From contig JANSWY010000003.1 in the NCBI GenBank assembly GCA_024743255.1, forward strand, positions 221,327 through 285,326: a stretch of DNA of 64,000 nt. Direction: 5' to 3'. The stretch is from a bacterium (lineage in GTDB: Bacteria; Bacteroidota; Bacteroidia; Cytophagales; Cyclobacteriaceae). A program made the translations under genes and the position numbers. Under the pieces are notes generated by a model. It made no database searches. It was not told the origin of the DNA and saw only the letters and a program-made list of their open reading frames with translations. Below are positions 17,786-27,007 of the stretch, piece after piece (position 1 is the first letter of the stretch; each line of letters opens with the position of its first letter).

Positions 17786-19755
17786 AATTCGAGTAACTCA
17801 GTCATTTTTTCTTCAAACCTTCCAACTGGCAGGAAATCTTTTTCCAACGCTGCAGCAAAAGGCACAGGTGTATCCAGACCACCAACTCTCATTACCGGAG
17901 CATCAAGACTCTTGAAGCAGTTCTCCGAAATCCATGCGGAAATCTCAGCACCGATTCCTCCGGTAATGCAATCTTCATGAAGGATGATCACTTTCCCAGT
18001 TTTCTCAACTGATTCCCGGACTGCATCCTTATCCCATGGAAGCAATGTCCTTAAATCAATAAGATCTGCAGAAACCCCTGTCTTCTCCAAATATTTCTTG
18101 GCCCAGTGTACTCCCATACCATAGGTGACAATTGAAATATCCTCTCCTTCGGTTACAAGATTAGCTTTACCTACCTCAACTGTATAATAATCATCCGGAA
18201 CCTCTTCTGTCAAAGATCTGTAAAGTGCCTTGTGCTCGAAATATAAATATGGATTCGGTTCTTCAAGCGCTGCATTCAAAAGACCTTTAGCATCCGTTGG
18301 ATTGCTTGGGTAAACAATCTTCAAACCGGGTGTATGGAAAAACCACGCCTCGTTACTTTGAGAATGGAAAGGGCCCGCTCCTACTCCAGCACCTGTTGGC
18401 ATCCTTACTACCACATCTGCATTTTGTCCCCATCTGTAATGGATCTTGGCAAGGTTATTCACGATTTGATTGAATCCACAAGTCACAAAGTCTGCAAATT
18501 GCATTTCCATCATGGCTTTCATTCCCTTAATGGAAAGCCCCAATGCTGTTCCAACAATAGCAGACTCACAAAGTGGTGTATTTCTTACTCTGTCTTTACC
18601 AAAATCATTAATAAATCCTTCGGTAATCTTAAAAACCCCACCGTAATCAGCGATATCTTGACCCATCAAAACCAGGTCCGGGAATTTCTCCATGCTCTGT
18701 TTCAGTGAGTCTGAAATCGCATCTACGAATCGTTTTTCTGATTTCTTGCCATTAGAAGTAATTACTTTCTGCTCGTAAGGCATGAACATGTCATTTGTCT
18801 CACGCTCTATGTTCCCATCTAATGCCGGCTGATTAAATGCATTTTCTACTGCATCATTTATTTCTTTCCTGATCTCAGAAGTTATCTCTTCAACTTTGTC
18901 CTTATCCAGAACTTTTTCACTGAATAAAAACTCTCCGAAATTCTCAATGGGATCTTTTTCTCCCCAGTGCTCCATCAACTCCTTCGGTACATACTTCGTA
19001 CCAGACGCCTCCTCATGACCTCTCATTCGGAATGTGTTTGCCTCTATTAAAATTGGCTTTGGTTTCTTTCTAATCTTCTGAGCAGCCTTTTGAATGGTAT
19101 CAATAACCTCAAGAATATTATTTCCATCAATACTCAAGGCATCAATTCCATATCCTGGTCCTTTGTCAACAAATGAATTGAATTTAAATTGCTCCGAACT
19201 TGGTGTTGATAGTCCGTAACCATTGTTTTCAACCACAAAGATTACAGGCAAATCCCAAACTGCCGCAACATTAAGTGCCTCATGAAAATCTCCTTCACTT
19301 GATCCTCCATCACCAGAAAACACTAATGTGACTTTATTCTCTTTTTTAAGTTTAGCTGCAAGCGCAATTCCGTCAGCTATTCCTAACTGTGGACCTAAGT
19401 GAGAAATCATGCCAACGATATGATGTTCATTAGTTCCGAAGTGAAATGACCTATCCCGACCTTTTGTGAAGCCATTAGCCTTCCCTTGAAACTGCTCAAA
19501 CAACCTTTGCATCGGGACATCCCTGGTTGTAAAAACACCCAAATTACGGTGCATTGGCAGAATATATTCATCATTTTTCAATGACAAAGCAGCACCTACT
19601 GAAATCGCTTCCTGGCCAATTCCTGAGAACCACTTGCTGATTTTTCCTTGCCTTAAAAGAATAAGCATCTTCTCCTCAATAAGACGAGGAGTAACAAGTG
19701 ATTTATAGATCGAGATGAGTTGTTTATCCGACCTTTTGTTCCTGTTAAATTTCAT
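17782..19755 (-). CDS. Fused alpha-beta E1 component of a 2-oxoacid (branched-chain) dehydrogenase complex
   Basis: A 657-residue thiamine-diphosphate enzyme with the E1 alpha domain (about 1-330) and E1 beta domain (about 340-657) in one chain. The alpha part has the ThDP/Mg motif G-D-G-G-S-S-E-G-D-F-H-E-A-L-N followed by E-N-N-G-Y-G. The beta part has G-Q-D-I-A-D-Y-G-G-V-F-K and D-L-R-T-L-L-P-W-D. Such fusions are normal in Bacteroidota and usually serve branched-chain 2-oxoacid oxidation, which makes iso-branched fatty-acid primers. No E2 or E3 gene is adjacent. TAGATTTG (minus strand, 19775-19782) lies 19 bases before the ATG and is a good -7 box. Confidence 0.92.
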   Translation of the reverse strand: MKFNRNKRSDKQLISIYKSLVTPRLIEEKMLILLRQGKISKWFSGIGQEAISVGAALSLKNDEYILPMHRNLGVFTTRDVPMQRLFEQFQGKANGFTKGRDRSFHFGTNEHHIVGMISHLGPQLGIADGIALAAKLKKENKVTLVFSGDGGSSEGDFHEALNVAAVWDLPVIFVVENNGYGLSTPSSEQFKFNSFVDKGPGYGIDALSIDGNNILEVIDTIQKAAQKIRKKPKPILIEANTFRMRGHEEASGTKYVPKELMEHWGEKDPIENFGEFLFSEKVLDKDKVEEITSEIRKEINDAVENAFNQPALDGNIERETNDMFMPYEQKVITSNGKKSEKRFVDAISDSLKQSMEKFPDLVLMGQDIADYGGVFKITEGFINDFGKDRVRNTPLCESAIVGTALGLSIKGMKAMMEMQFADFVTCGFNQIVNNLAKIHYRWGQNADVVVRMPTGAGVGAGPFHSQSNEAWFFHTPGLKIVYPSNPTDAKGLLNAALEEPNPYLYFEHKALYRSLTEEVPDDYYTVEVGKANLVTEGEDISIVTYGMGVHWAKKYLEKTGVSADLIDLRTLLPWDKDAVRESVEKTGKVIILHEDCITGGIGAEISAWISENCFKSLDAPVMRVGGLDTPVPFAAALEKDFLPVGRFEEKMTELLEF

Positions 19756-19845
19756 ATTTGGGTTGTTTACTGCGCAAATCTAAAATTTCAAATGAATTCC
19801 ACATGAAGAATCATGAATTTGTCATCAATTAATTGAATACCTGAG

Positions 19846-19853
19846 TAAATTTG
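19846..19853 (+). promoter_or_regulatory. -7 box TAAATTTG placed 5 bases before the M16 peptidase ATG
   Basis: An exact TAnnTTTG match. Transcripts in Bacteroidota start about 5-7 bases after this box, so the mRNA would begin at or next to the ATG at 19859. Confidence 0.55.
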
Positions 19854-19858
19854 CCGCC

Positions 19859-21109
19859 ATGATCAATTTTGAGCAGTTCTATCTAGACAATGGACTTCAG
19901 GTAATCGTACATGAAGATCCGAATACAGAAATTGCAGTTCTTAACCTGCTTTACAAAGTTGGATCCCGCGATGAGGACCCCAACAAAACGGGATTCGCTC
20001 ATTTGTTTGAACATCTCATGTTTGGTGGTTCAAAAAACGTTGAGTCATTCGATGAGGCATTACAAGAAGTAGGTGGTGAAAATAATGCATTCACTTCTAC
20101 TGATATCACCAATTACTATATCACCATTCCAGCAAATAATCTGGAAACAGCATTTTGGCTAGAGAGCGACAGAATGCTTAGTCTGTCATTTGACCCGGAA
20201 GTGCTGGAGGTTCAGAGGAAGGTGGTAATTGAAGAATTCAAGCAAAGATATCTTGATCAACCATATGGAGATGTTTGGCTGAAGCTTAGACCACTTGCTT
20301 ATAAGACTCACCCATATAACTGGGCAACAATTGGCAAGGAGGTTGCGCATATTGAAGATGCCACTATGGATGATGTAAAGCAGTTTTTTCAGCAGTTTTA
20401 CGCACCTAACAATGCTATCCTTGTCGTAGCAGGAAATGTAACTGTTGATCAAATAAAATCTCTCTCTGAAAAATGGTTTGGCCCAATTGAAAAAGGTCCA
20501 TCTTTGGATAGGTCTCTTCCGGTAGAACCAAAACAAAAAGAAAAGAGATGGCTGGATGTAGAAGCTGATGTGCCGGCTTCAGCGTTTTATATGGCTTTCC
20601 ATATGCCAGGTAGAAAAGAAACTGACTACCATAGAGCAGACCTATTGAGCGATGTTTTGGGAAGAGGGAAATCCAGCAGACTACATCAGGCATTGGTTAA
20701 AGATGAGTCAATATTCAATAGTATTGGAGCATACGTTACAGGATCGGCAGACCCGGGCCTACTAGTTGTGAGTGGAAAGCTGAATGAGGGCATTACATTT
20801 CAAGATGCAGAAAAGAAGGTCTGGGAAGTGATTTCAAATCTTCTGAATAATGGTCTCGAGGAATCAGAATTGGGAAAAGTGAAAAACAAGGCTGAATCTA
20901 GTCTGGTTTTTTCTGAAATGGAGTTGTTAAATACAGCTATGAATCTAGCTTACTCAGCATTTCTTGGAAACCCTGATTTTGTTAATCAGGAAATCGATAA
21001 AATCACTGCTGTTACAGTTGATGGTGTACTTGATATTGCTAAAGAAATATTGGTTGCAGATAATTGCAATGTGTTGGCTTATGCCGGAAATAAAAAAGAA
21101 ACTGCCTAA
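19859..21109 (+). CDS. M16-family zinc peptidase (insulinase/processing-peptidase type)
   Basis: A 416-residue metallopeptidase with the inverted zinc motif His48-x-x-Glu51-His52 (H-L-F-E-H) and a distal ligand Glu at about 125-126 (V-V-I-E-E-F). The C-terminal half is the matching M16 inactive-type domain. There is no signal peptide. Similar single-chain proteins often occur in pairs with an inactive partner; none is next to it here. It begins a run of six same-strand genes with short gaps. The substrate is probably peptides, not defined. Confidence 0.9.
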   Translation: MINFEQFYLDNGLQVIVHEDPNTEIAVLNLLYKVGSRDEDPNKTGFAHLFEHLMFGGSKNVESFDEALQEVGGENNAFTSTDITNYYITIPANNLETAFWLESDRMLSLSFDPEVLEVQRKVVIEEFKQRYLDQPYGDVWLKLRPLAYKTHPYNWATIGKEVAHIEDATMDDVKQFFQQFYAPNNAILVVAGNVTVDQIKSLSEKWFGPIEKGPSLDRSLPVEPKQKEKRWLDVEADVPASAFYMAFHMPGRKETDYHRADLLSDVLGRGKSSRLHQALVKDESIFNSIGAYVTGSADPGLLVVSGKLNEGITFQDAEKKVWEVISNLLNNGLEESELGKVKNKAESSLVFSEMELLNTAMNLAYSAFLGNPDFVNQEIDKITAVTVDGVLDIAKEILVADNCNVLAYAGNKKETA

Positions 21110-21132
21110 TACCAATTAGGATAAAACTGAAT

Positions 21133-21648
21133 ATGAAACCAAACATAAGAATAGGATACGGTTACGACGTACATGCCATGGCTGAAGGCGAAGAGTTTTG
21201 GCTGGGAGGCATTCAATTAGAACATACACACGGACCATTTGGGCATTCTGATGCAGATGTTCTGATACATGTAATCTGTGATGCACTTTTAGGTGCTGCC
21301 AATATGAGAGACATTGGTTACCACTTCTCCGACAAGGACCCCAAATTCAGGGGGATTGACAGCAAAATCCTGTTGAAGGAAGTAATGAAACTGATAAGAA
21401 GTGAAGGTTTTGAAGTTGGGAATATTGATACTACAGTGTGTCTGGAAAGACCAAAAGTCAATCCGCATATTCCTGAAATGAAAGAATGTTTGTCTGAAGT
21501 AATGGAAATTCCGGAAGCAGACATTTCTATTAAGGCCACAACAACTGAAAAATTAGGTTTTGTAGGGAAAGAGGAAGGAATTGCAGCCCATGCAGTTGTT
21601 TTAATCTATTTACCACAGAACCCACCAGAAATTAGAAGGTTCCCATAA
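21133..21648 (+). CDS. ispF: 2-C-methyl-D-erythritol 2,4-cyclodiphosphate synthase
   Basis: A 171-residue enzyme of the non-mevalonate isoprenoid pathway; it cyclises CDP-ME 2-phosphate. Metal ligands Asp12 and His14 sit in G-Y-G-Y-D-V-H, with a third His in L-I-H-V-I-C-D-A-L-L-G-A and the usual D-I-G-Y-H-F-S-D segment. It is slightly longer than the usual 155-160 residues because of a Pro-rich tail. Its stop overlaps the next start (TAATG), so it is probably co-translated with mnmD. Confidence 0.95.
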   Translation: MKPNIRIGYGYDVHAMAEGEEFWLGGIQLEHTHGPFGHSDADVLIHVICDALLGAANMRDIGYHFSDKDPKFRGIDSKILLKEVMKLIRSEGFEVGNIDTTVCLERPKVNPHIPEMKECLSEVMEIPEADISIKATTTEKLGFVGKEEGIAAHAVVLIYLPQNPPEIRRFP

Positions 21649-22325
21649 TGACAGAAATCAAAATCATCCAAACCGAGGACGGATCTCACTCACTCTACAG
21701 ACCAGATTTGAATGAAACATATCATTCGTTTCATGGAGCCCAACAAGAGTCTGCATACGTTTTTATCAAAATGGGTTTGGATCATTTTATTTCCTCAAAT
21801 CCTGATCAAAATAATCTTAAAATATTTGAAGTAGGTTTTGGAACGGGTCTGAATGCCTTGCTGACCCTGGCATCTGTAAATGGTACTGAAAAGCATGTGC
21901 AATTTGATTCGATAGAGACCATTCCGCTGGATACTGAGATTACTGAAAACCTGAATTACACTGAAAACATCGGTTATAAGGGCGAATTTCAAAAAATGCA
22001 TCTCACACCATGGGAAGAGCTTTCAGAAATCAACAAATCATTCAGCCTTACCAAAATCAACTCTAAACTAGAAGAGTTTCAAAGTGAGCTGAAATACGAC
22101 ATCATCTATTTTGATGCATTCGCTCCTTCCAAACAACCTGAACTCTGGTCTCTGGAAATAATGGAAAAATGCTTCCGTTTATTGGCTGCTGGTGGAGTTC
22201 TAGTGACCTATTGTGCAAAGGGCCAATTGAAGAGAGATCTGAAAACTGTAGGGTTCGAAGTTGAAACTCTTCCAGGGGCTCCTGGAAAAAAGGAAATGGT
22301 TAGAGGTACAAAACCAAAATCATGA
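21648..22325 (+). CDS. mnmD: tRNA 5-aminomethyl-2-thiouridine methyltransferase, stand-alone MnmD
   Basis: 225 residues equal to the methyltransferase half of MnmC. It methylates nm5s2U to mnm5s2U at the tRNA wobble base. SAM motif F-E-V-G-F-G-T-G-L-N-A-L and the D-I-I-Y-F-D-A-F-A-P-S-K-Q-P-E-L-W segment of this family are clear, followed by V-T-Y-C-A-K-G. The FAD oxidoreductase half of the bifunctional enzyme is absent, as in other bacteria with MnmD alone. The ATG overlaps the ispF stop, and its own stop overlaps the next ATG. Confidence 0.9.
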   Translation: MTEIKIIQTEDGSHSLYRPDLNETYHSFHGAQQESAYVFIKMGLDHFISSNPDQNNLKIFEVGFGTGLNALLTLASVNGTEKHVQFDSIETIPLDTEITENLNYTENIGYKGEFQKMHLTPWEELSEINKSFSLTKINSKLEEFQSELKYDIIYFDAFAPSKQPELWSLEIMEKCFRLLAAGGVLVTYCAKGQLKRDLKTVGFEVETLPGAPGKKEMVRGTKPKS

Positions 22326-22993
22326 GCAGCATCTGGGCCGTTGGAGATATTCACGGATGTTTCAATGCCCTTGAAACCTTGATTAATGAAATTAACCCGG
22401 GAGAAACAGACACTCTCGTATTCCTTGGTGACTATGTAGACCGTGGGTCCAATACCAAAGGAGTTATTGACTACCTCATTCAATTAGATAAAAAACAGGA
22501 GTGCTATTTTCTAAAAGGCAATCACGAGATTTTCATGCTTGCTGCAAGAACTGCTGAAGAACGATTAGCAGAATGGCTATACTTTGGAGGAGATGCAACT
22601 TTAGCTTCCTACAACATCAAGGATACAAATCAATGGGAAGAAAAAGTGGGACAAACTCATTGGGATTTTCTTGAGGATTTGCTCCCCTATAAACAAATAA
22701 GCTCCGCCATTTTTGTCCATGCCGGACTCACTCCAGGGAAAAATTTAACCAGCCACAATCAACACGAGCTGTTTTGGAAGAAGTACATCGTTCCAGAAAA
22801 GTACTCCAATGATCATTATGTTGTCTCTGGGCACACATCCAGAAAAGATGGGAAAATAGCAGATTTTAAGCACTCTGTTTGTATTGATACCTATTGTTAT
22901 GGAGGACAATGGCTAACTGGTTTAAATGTTGGTTCCGGAGAATATATACAAACGAATGAAAGACGACAGGTTCAAAGAGGCTCTTTAACTTAA
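22322..22993 (+). CDS. PPP-family serine/threonine phosphatase (PrpA/lambda-phosphatase-like)
   Basis: A 223-residue metallophosphoesterase. It shows the three PPP signatures in order: G-D-I-H-G-C near residue 8, G-D-Y-V-D-R-G near 39, and K-G-N-H-E near 66, with metal-ligand His residues later (F-V-H-A-G-L, V-S-G-H-T). It removes phosphate from proteins or small molecules in the cytoplasm. It overlaps mnmD by four bases, so it belongs to the same operon; a functional link to tRNA modification is not evident. Confidence 0.9.
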   Translation: MSSIWAVGDIHGCFNALETLINEINPGETDTLVFLGDYVDRGSNTKGVIDYLIQLDKKQECYFLKGNHEIFMLAARTAEERLAEWLYFGGDATLASYNIKDTNQWEEKVGQTHWDFLEDLLPYKQISSAIFVHAGLTPGKNLTSHNQHELFWKKYIVPEKYSNDHYVVSGHTSRKDGKIADFKHSVCIDTYCYGGQWLTGLNVGSGEYIQTNERRQVQRGSLT

Positions 22994-23012
22994 TTATGAG
23001 TAGATTTCCTTT

Positions 23013-23585
23013 ATGCAATCATTATTGAAGGAAATTAAAAGCTGCAAAGTCTGTAAGGAATTCCTTGAACATGGGGTCAACCCTGTATTTTCTTTCAGCC
23101 CCGATTGCAAAATCGCCATCATTGGTCAGGCTCCTGGACGAATTGTACACGAAACATCTATTCCCTGGAATGATAAAAGTGGGGAGAATCTAAGATCATG
23201 GATGGGAATTGATGCTGACACTTTTTATGATGATGAATTCCTGGCAATAATACCCATGGGATTTTGTTATCCTGGCAAAGGAAAATCTGGTGACTTGCCT
23301 CCAAGAAAGGAATGCGCTCCATTGTGGCACGAGAAGATTTTTGAACAAATGAGGGATTTGGAGCTTATAATTCTAATAGGCCAATATGCTCAGGAGAAAT
23401 ATCTTGAGAGTTCCAGGAAAGAATCGTTAACTAAGACTATTCAAAACTTTGAAGAATATCTACCAAAATACTTTGTTTTACCTCATCCTTCACCGAGGAA
23501 CAATATTTGGCAAGCCAAAAACCCATGGTTCAAGGACAAAGTATTACCAACATTAAAATCTAAAGTTCAGTCTTTATTACCATGA
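23013..23585 (+). CDS. Uracil-DNA glycosylase superfamily protein
   Basis: 190 residues with the UDG fold motifs: I-I-G-Q-A-P-G-R near residue 38 (water-activating loop region) and L-P-H-P-S-P-R-N near 154 (DNA-minor-groove loop). An N-terminal C-x-x-C (S-C-K-V-C-K-E) and a later Cys recall iron-sulfur family 4 enzymes, but the full four-Cys set is not clearly present. The likely role is base-excision repair of deaminated or damaged bases. It is 19 bases downstream of the phosphatase gene. Confidence 0.82.
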   Translation: MQSLLKEIKSCKVCKEFLEHGVNPVFSFSPDCKIAIIGQAPGRIVHETSIPWNDKSGENLRSWMGIDADTFYDDEFLAIIPMGFCYPGKGKSGDLPPRKECAPLWHEKIFEQMRDLELIILIGQYAQEKYLESSRKESLTKTIQNFEEYLPKYFVLPHPSPRNNIWQAKNPWFKDKVLPTLKSKVQSLLP

Positions 23586-23589
23586 TGTA

Positions 23590-24132
23590 ATGATTACAAA
23601 GAACAACAAGCATATAGCCATTAGAAAAGTAACAGAAGGTGATTATTCTGATATAAGCACCTACTTATACCATTTGTCAGAGTTATCCCAAAAGAGGTTT
23701 GGTCCACATGGGTATGACCTGGAATCCGTTCAGGAAATTCACTCTAATAGCAACATTATTGGTTACTTGGCTGAGCATGAGAATGAAATAATTGGATACA
23801 CTATCATACAAAACGGCTACCTTCTACACGATGCTGACCGATTGAATTCTTATGGTTTGAACCTGGAGCATCAAACAGACACCACATTTGCTCCATCTGT
23901 GGCGGATGAGTGGCATGGACTGGGAGTTGGCCAATTACTATTTAGAGAGATCCGAAAAGATATATTGGAATCGGGCAGGTCAAGGATAATTTTATGGGGA
24001 GGCGTTCAGGCGTCCAATGACGGTGCAATTCAATATTATGAAAGAATCGGGTTTCGCAAGTTAGGTATGTTCAACTATCACGGAGAAAATTATGACATGA
24101 TTTGGGAAAATCGTCAAACCACCCACCATTGA
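23590..24132 (+). CDS. GNAT-family N-acetyltransferase
   Basis: 180 residues with the acetyl-CoA binding segment S-V-A-D-E-W-H-G-L-G-V-G-Q-L-L-F and the late V-Q-A-S-N-D-G-A-I-Q-Y-Y-E-R-I-G-F turn. It starts 4 bases after the UDG-family gene and ends the operon, overlapping the convergent LysE gene by 19 bases. The acceptor is unknown. Confidence 0.85.
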   Translation: MITKNNKHIAIRKVTEGDYSDISTYLYHLSELSQKRFGPHGYDLESVQEIHSNSNIIGYLAEHENEIIGYTIIQNGYLLHDADRLNSYGLNLEHQTDTTFAPSVADEWHGLGVGQLLFREIRKDILESGRSRIILWGGVQASNDGAIQYYERIGFRKLGMFNYHGENYDMIWENRQTTHH

Positions 24133-24737
24133 TAGAGGTTCCACAGTCCCATACATAAAAATGCCAAGCCTGGTAACTTGTGCACTACAAACTCATTATT
24201 CGCCACTTGCTTAAACTTGCTCCCAAGCTGAGTTACAACTGCAAGAAGCAAAAAGGTTCCAATGGATATTCCAGCGATGTAACCGTAAAAATTATCTGAA
24301 TTAAGCTCAACCCATGAATTCGTTTCCAAATACGCTGTTACCGCCAACCAAAATGGTACCGTCATGGGATTCATCACTCCTAGCAGTAACCCTTTTCTGA
24401 AAGCATGTCTCCTCAATCCTTTTTCATAAGGTGTATGAACATCCTCAGTTTTCTTATGAGATCTCATATTGGCAATACCCAGAATGATCATCGCAATTGC
24501 GGTGATGATTTGAAAATTGTCTGTGATATTAGTGTTCTCCGTAAGAAAGATGTGGAATCGAACTGTAAGGCCGGCATAGACAAACTCCACCAAGGATGCC
24601 GCAAGTCCAAAAGCCAGAGCTGCGGACCTCCTCTGCAACATGGCGAGTTGCATCACTGAAATATTAATAGTGCCCGGGGGAATAGACCCCAAAAAACTGA
24701 CAACACATGCTACCAATAGCACGGTGACGAAAGACAT
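24114..24737 (-). CDS. LysE-family amino-acid exporter
   Basis: A 207-residue membrane protein with six predicted helices and the LysE/RhtB N-terminal signature (G-S-I-P-P-G-T-I-N). The segment L-L-G-V-M-N-P-M-T-V-P-F-W matches the conserved N-P helix. Members export amino acids or derivatives across the inner membrane. It lies two bases downstream of the ATP-grasp gene, so the pair is likely one transcript; export of the ATP-grasp product is possible but speculative. Confidence 0.88.
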   Translation of the reverse strand: MSFVTVLLVACVVSFLGSIPPGTINISVMQLAMLQRRSAALAFGLAASLVEFVYAGLTVRFHIFLTENTNITDNFQIITAIAMIILGIANMRSHKKTEDVHTPYEKGLRRHAFRKGLLLGVMNPMTVPFWLAVTAYLETNSWVELNSDNFYGYIAGISIGTFLLLAVVTQLGSKFKQVANNEFVVHKLPGLAFLCMGLWNLYQWWVV

Positions 24738-24739
24738 AA

Positions 24740-25780
24740 CTACTTCTGTTTATTGTATCTTTTTATTTCACGAATCTTAGCCATTCCTCTTTTGAATGAC
24801 CAGTACGGATGGCCAAATTTATGATTTATCCTGCTTATATCCGAGAGTACTCTGATGTGATGAAAAATTACTTTGTAGGCTTCCCAAAGTGAAAACCCTG
24901 GCTGATAAATATGACCGGGCTCTGCACCAGCTCCGTTAAGCTCCATTATCTTAAACCCCTCGAGCTTTCTGAGTTTCTCAATACTCTCGCATCTTAAATC
25001 AAACCTCCCAAAGTAGAAATCTGGAATGGATTTACTTAACTGGTCAAAAGATTCATTCAATTGCTCATCTATCCAGTCATTGCCATTAAGAAATTTAGTC
25101 CCAAGACAATGATTCCCGATAGATACCAATTCGATTTTATCTCCATCACCAAGTATCTTTTCGAAAAACTCTGTGGGTTTCGTTTGCTTTAAAGTCTCCA
25201 GCTGGAACCTGGCTCTAGGGTTTTCGATTATTAGATCTTCAAGTGTTTTTGTCCCATCTCCTGTAACACTTAGCAATTCCTTAGCAACAATTGAACTCAC
25301 TATGCCTTTCTCCTGATCAGGATATCGGTAATAAAAAACACCTAGCTCAACTTCATAATCCAAATATTCCTGCAAGATGAATTTCACTTTGATTTGATCC
25401 AGGTAATTCTGCAACTGCTGATCATTTGAAATCTTTTTGACCATCCAGCCTCGTTCTCCAATATCTGGTTTCAAGATTATTGGATACACAAGATTCAGTG
25501 ATTGCATGACACTTTTAACGTCGGAAACCGAAGTGCTGCTATCAAAGCTTTTCCATTTTGGTAAATACTTCTTTGGGATGATTTCAAATATTTCAGACTT
25601 GCTTTCCCCCAGCATACCTCCGTAATCAATGCTTGGGTTTGAAGAAGTAAAGAAAAAAAATGATCGGTTCCTGATGATCAGGAATATGTAATAGAAGAAT
25701 ACCGGAAAATAAACCACATTGAATGGCCAATATTCCCAATTCGTCAATTTAACCCAGAAATTACTTTGCTTAAGACTCAC
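24740..25780 (-). CDS. ATP-grasp protein related to D-alanine-D-alanine ligases
   Basis: 346 residues. The N terminus has a hydrophobic stretch (about 19-37, V-V-Y-F-P-V-F-F-Y-Y-I-F) that may attach it to the membrane. Then come ATP-grasp elements: I-L-K-P-D-I-G-E-R-G (the ATP-binding Lys and Gly loop), Q-E-Y-L-D-Y, and the metal site F-D-L-R-C then I-M-E-L-N-G-A-G-A-E-P. Ddl-like ATP-grasp enzymes join a carboxylate to an amine or to D-Ala. The true substrate is unknown and the protein is not a standard Ddl. Its gene is coupled with lysE. Confidence 0.8.
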   Translation of the reverse strand: MSLKQSNFWVKLTNWEYWPFNVVYFPVFFYYIFLIIRNRSFFFFTSSNPSIDYGGMLGESKSEIFEIIPKKYLPKWKSFDSSTSVSDVKSVMQSLNLVYPIILKPDIGERGWMVKKISNDQQLQNYLDQIKVKFILQEYLDYEVELGVFYYRYPDQEKGIVSSIVAKELLSVTGDGTKTLEDLIIENPRARFQLETLKQTKPTEFFEKILGDGDKIELVSIGNHCLGTKFLNGNDWIDEQLNESFDQLSKSIPDFYFGRFDLRCESIEKLRKLEGFKIMELNGAGAEPGHIYQPGFSLWEAYKVIFHHIRVLSDISRINHKFGHPYWSFKRGMAKIREIKRYNKQK

Positions 25781-25795
25781 CCAAAAAAGGTTCGA

Positions 25796-26305
25796 TTAGT
25801 TTCCCGCCTTGTATCTGACCGTACTGCTGGCAACTCCAAAATGCTCTGGAAGCTTAACGTATGTAAATTCAGTTGCCACGCCTATTTTCAACAGCGCCAT
25901 ATGATGTACAGCGTGCTCAATATTATATGCTAACTCTCTTAATAGATTTGATTTCACCGAAAGAATCTCCTCATCTCCTTGCTCAAATCCATAGCTCATA
26001 TCCAGCCTCAACTCGATATTTCCATCAACATTCATCACAAACTCACGCATCGACTTGATCACACTTAATGCCATTGATTTATCCTGCTCGATGACCTTAT
26101 CATGCTTTCTGTTATCGTAGTTGATCACGCCCTCATTTCTTGCATCAACCAGACAAATGAAAAACTCCAATGTATGCCTTACATGCTGGCCCAAAGAAGC
26201 GTCACTTAAAATCTGAAGCGGTTTACTGAAGTCCTCCTCTTTCAATTGCTCTACAACAGTTTCCAACTGGTATAGCAAATCATCAGCAGCTAGCTTTAAA
26301 TCCAT
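25796..26305 (-). CDS. DinB-like helical-bundle protein
   Basis: 169 residues, all-alpha. His residues sit where DinB/YfiT proteins hold metal: L-G-Q-H-V-R-H-T near residue 40 and E-H-A-V-H-H-M near 133. DinB-like proteins are metal-binding four-helix bundles, some acting as thiol-dependent transferases. The function here is unknown. It lies 15 bases upstream of the ATP-grasp gene on the same strand, so it probably heads that operon. Confidence 0.7.
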   Translation of the reverse strand: MDLKLAADDLLYQLETVVEQLKEEDFSKPLQILSDASLGQHVRHTLEFFICLVDARNEGVINYDNRKHDKVIEQDKSMALSVIKSMREFVMNVDGNIELRLDMSYGFEQGDEEILSVKSNLLRELAYNIEHAVHHMALLKIGVATEFTYVKLPEHFGVASSTVRYKAGN

Positions 26306-26385
26306 TTTCTCAAATTAATCTTGGAATCAACTAATCAGTAATATTAACTTAATTGAAGATTATATTTCCATATTGTTAAAAAAAA

Positions 26386-26838
26386 TTACTTCACAATCTC
26401 ACCCCAGTACTTATCAGCACTGGCCTTCAGATCGTTTTCTTTTTCATTCCAGGATGTGAGAGTATTGGTACCCCAGAAATTATAAAACAGATATAGCTTA
26501 TTGTCTAGAATCTTGTAGGTCTCAGGATCAATTTTGACTTTACTTCCATCAACTCCCATTGCATAGGCACACCATCCTCCGTATTGAGGGGCATACATTT
26601 CTGGATTCGAAACGAACTTATCTTTATTCGCTTTACTGGAGAACAAGTATTTAGCTCCATTGTAAGTTGATTCGAAATTACTCGATCCCTCTTTTGCTTC
26701 TCCTCCAAAATAAGCCACAACATCATAACCCTCAGCGGCCAGATTTCCACGCTTCAAATTTCTCTGTTCCTGCGCATTAGTAGCCTGAACAATAAATAGA
26801 AGCATTATTGGCAGTATAAACTTCATAGTTCTGATCAT
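26386..26838 (-). CDS. Secreted YHS-domain protein
   Basis: 150 residues with a signal peptide ending near A-T-N-A-Q. The core is a YHS domain: G-Y-D-V-V-A-Y-F, F-S-S-K-A-N-K-D-K-F, and P-Q-Y-G-G-W-C-A-Y-A-M. YHS domains are small, often metal-associated modules found next to copper and other metal-handling proteins. No metal transporter is adjacent. It is a single gene with a likely periplasmic location. Confidence 0.88.
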   Translation of the reverse strand: MIRTMKFILPIMLLFIVQATNAQEQRNLKRGNLAAEGYDVVAYFGGEAKEGSSNFESTYNGAKYLFSSKANKDKFVSNPEMYAPQYGGWCAYAMGVDGSKVKIDPETYKILDNKLYLFYNFWGTNTLTSWNEKENDLKASADKYWGEIVK

Positions 26839-27007
26839 TTAATTCCCATACTCATATGCAATAATAAAGTTTTAAATTATGAGATAATTAAGAATGCGTG
26901 TACGATAGGTGACAATGCACCTTACGATTTATTTTTGAAGTCAATTACAACCCTTCACAAAAGGCTGCATCTTTTGAATGATAATTAATTACTGATTTAC
27001 CTATTTG

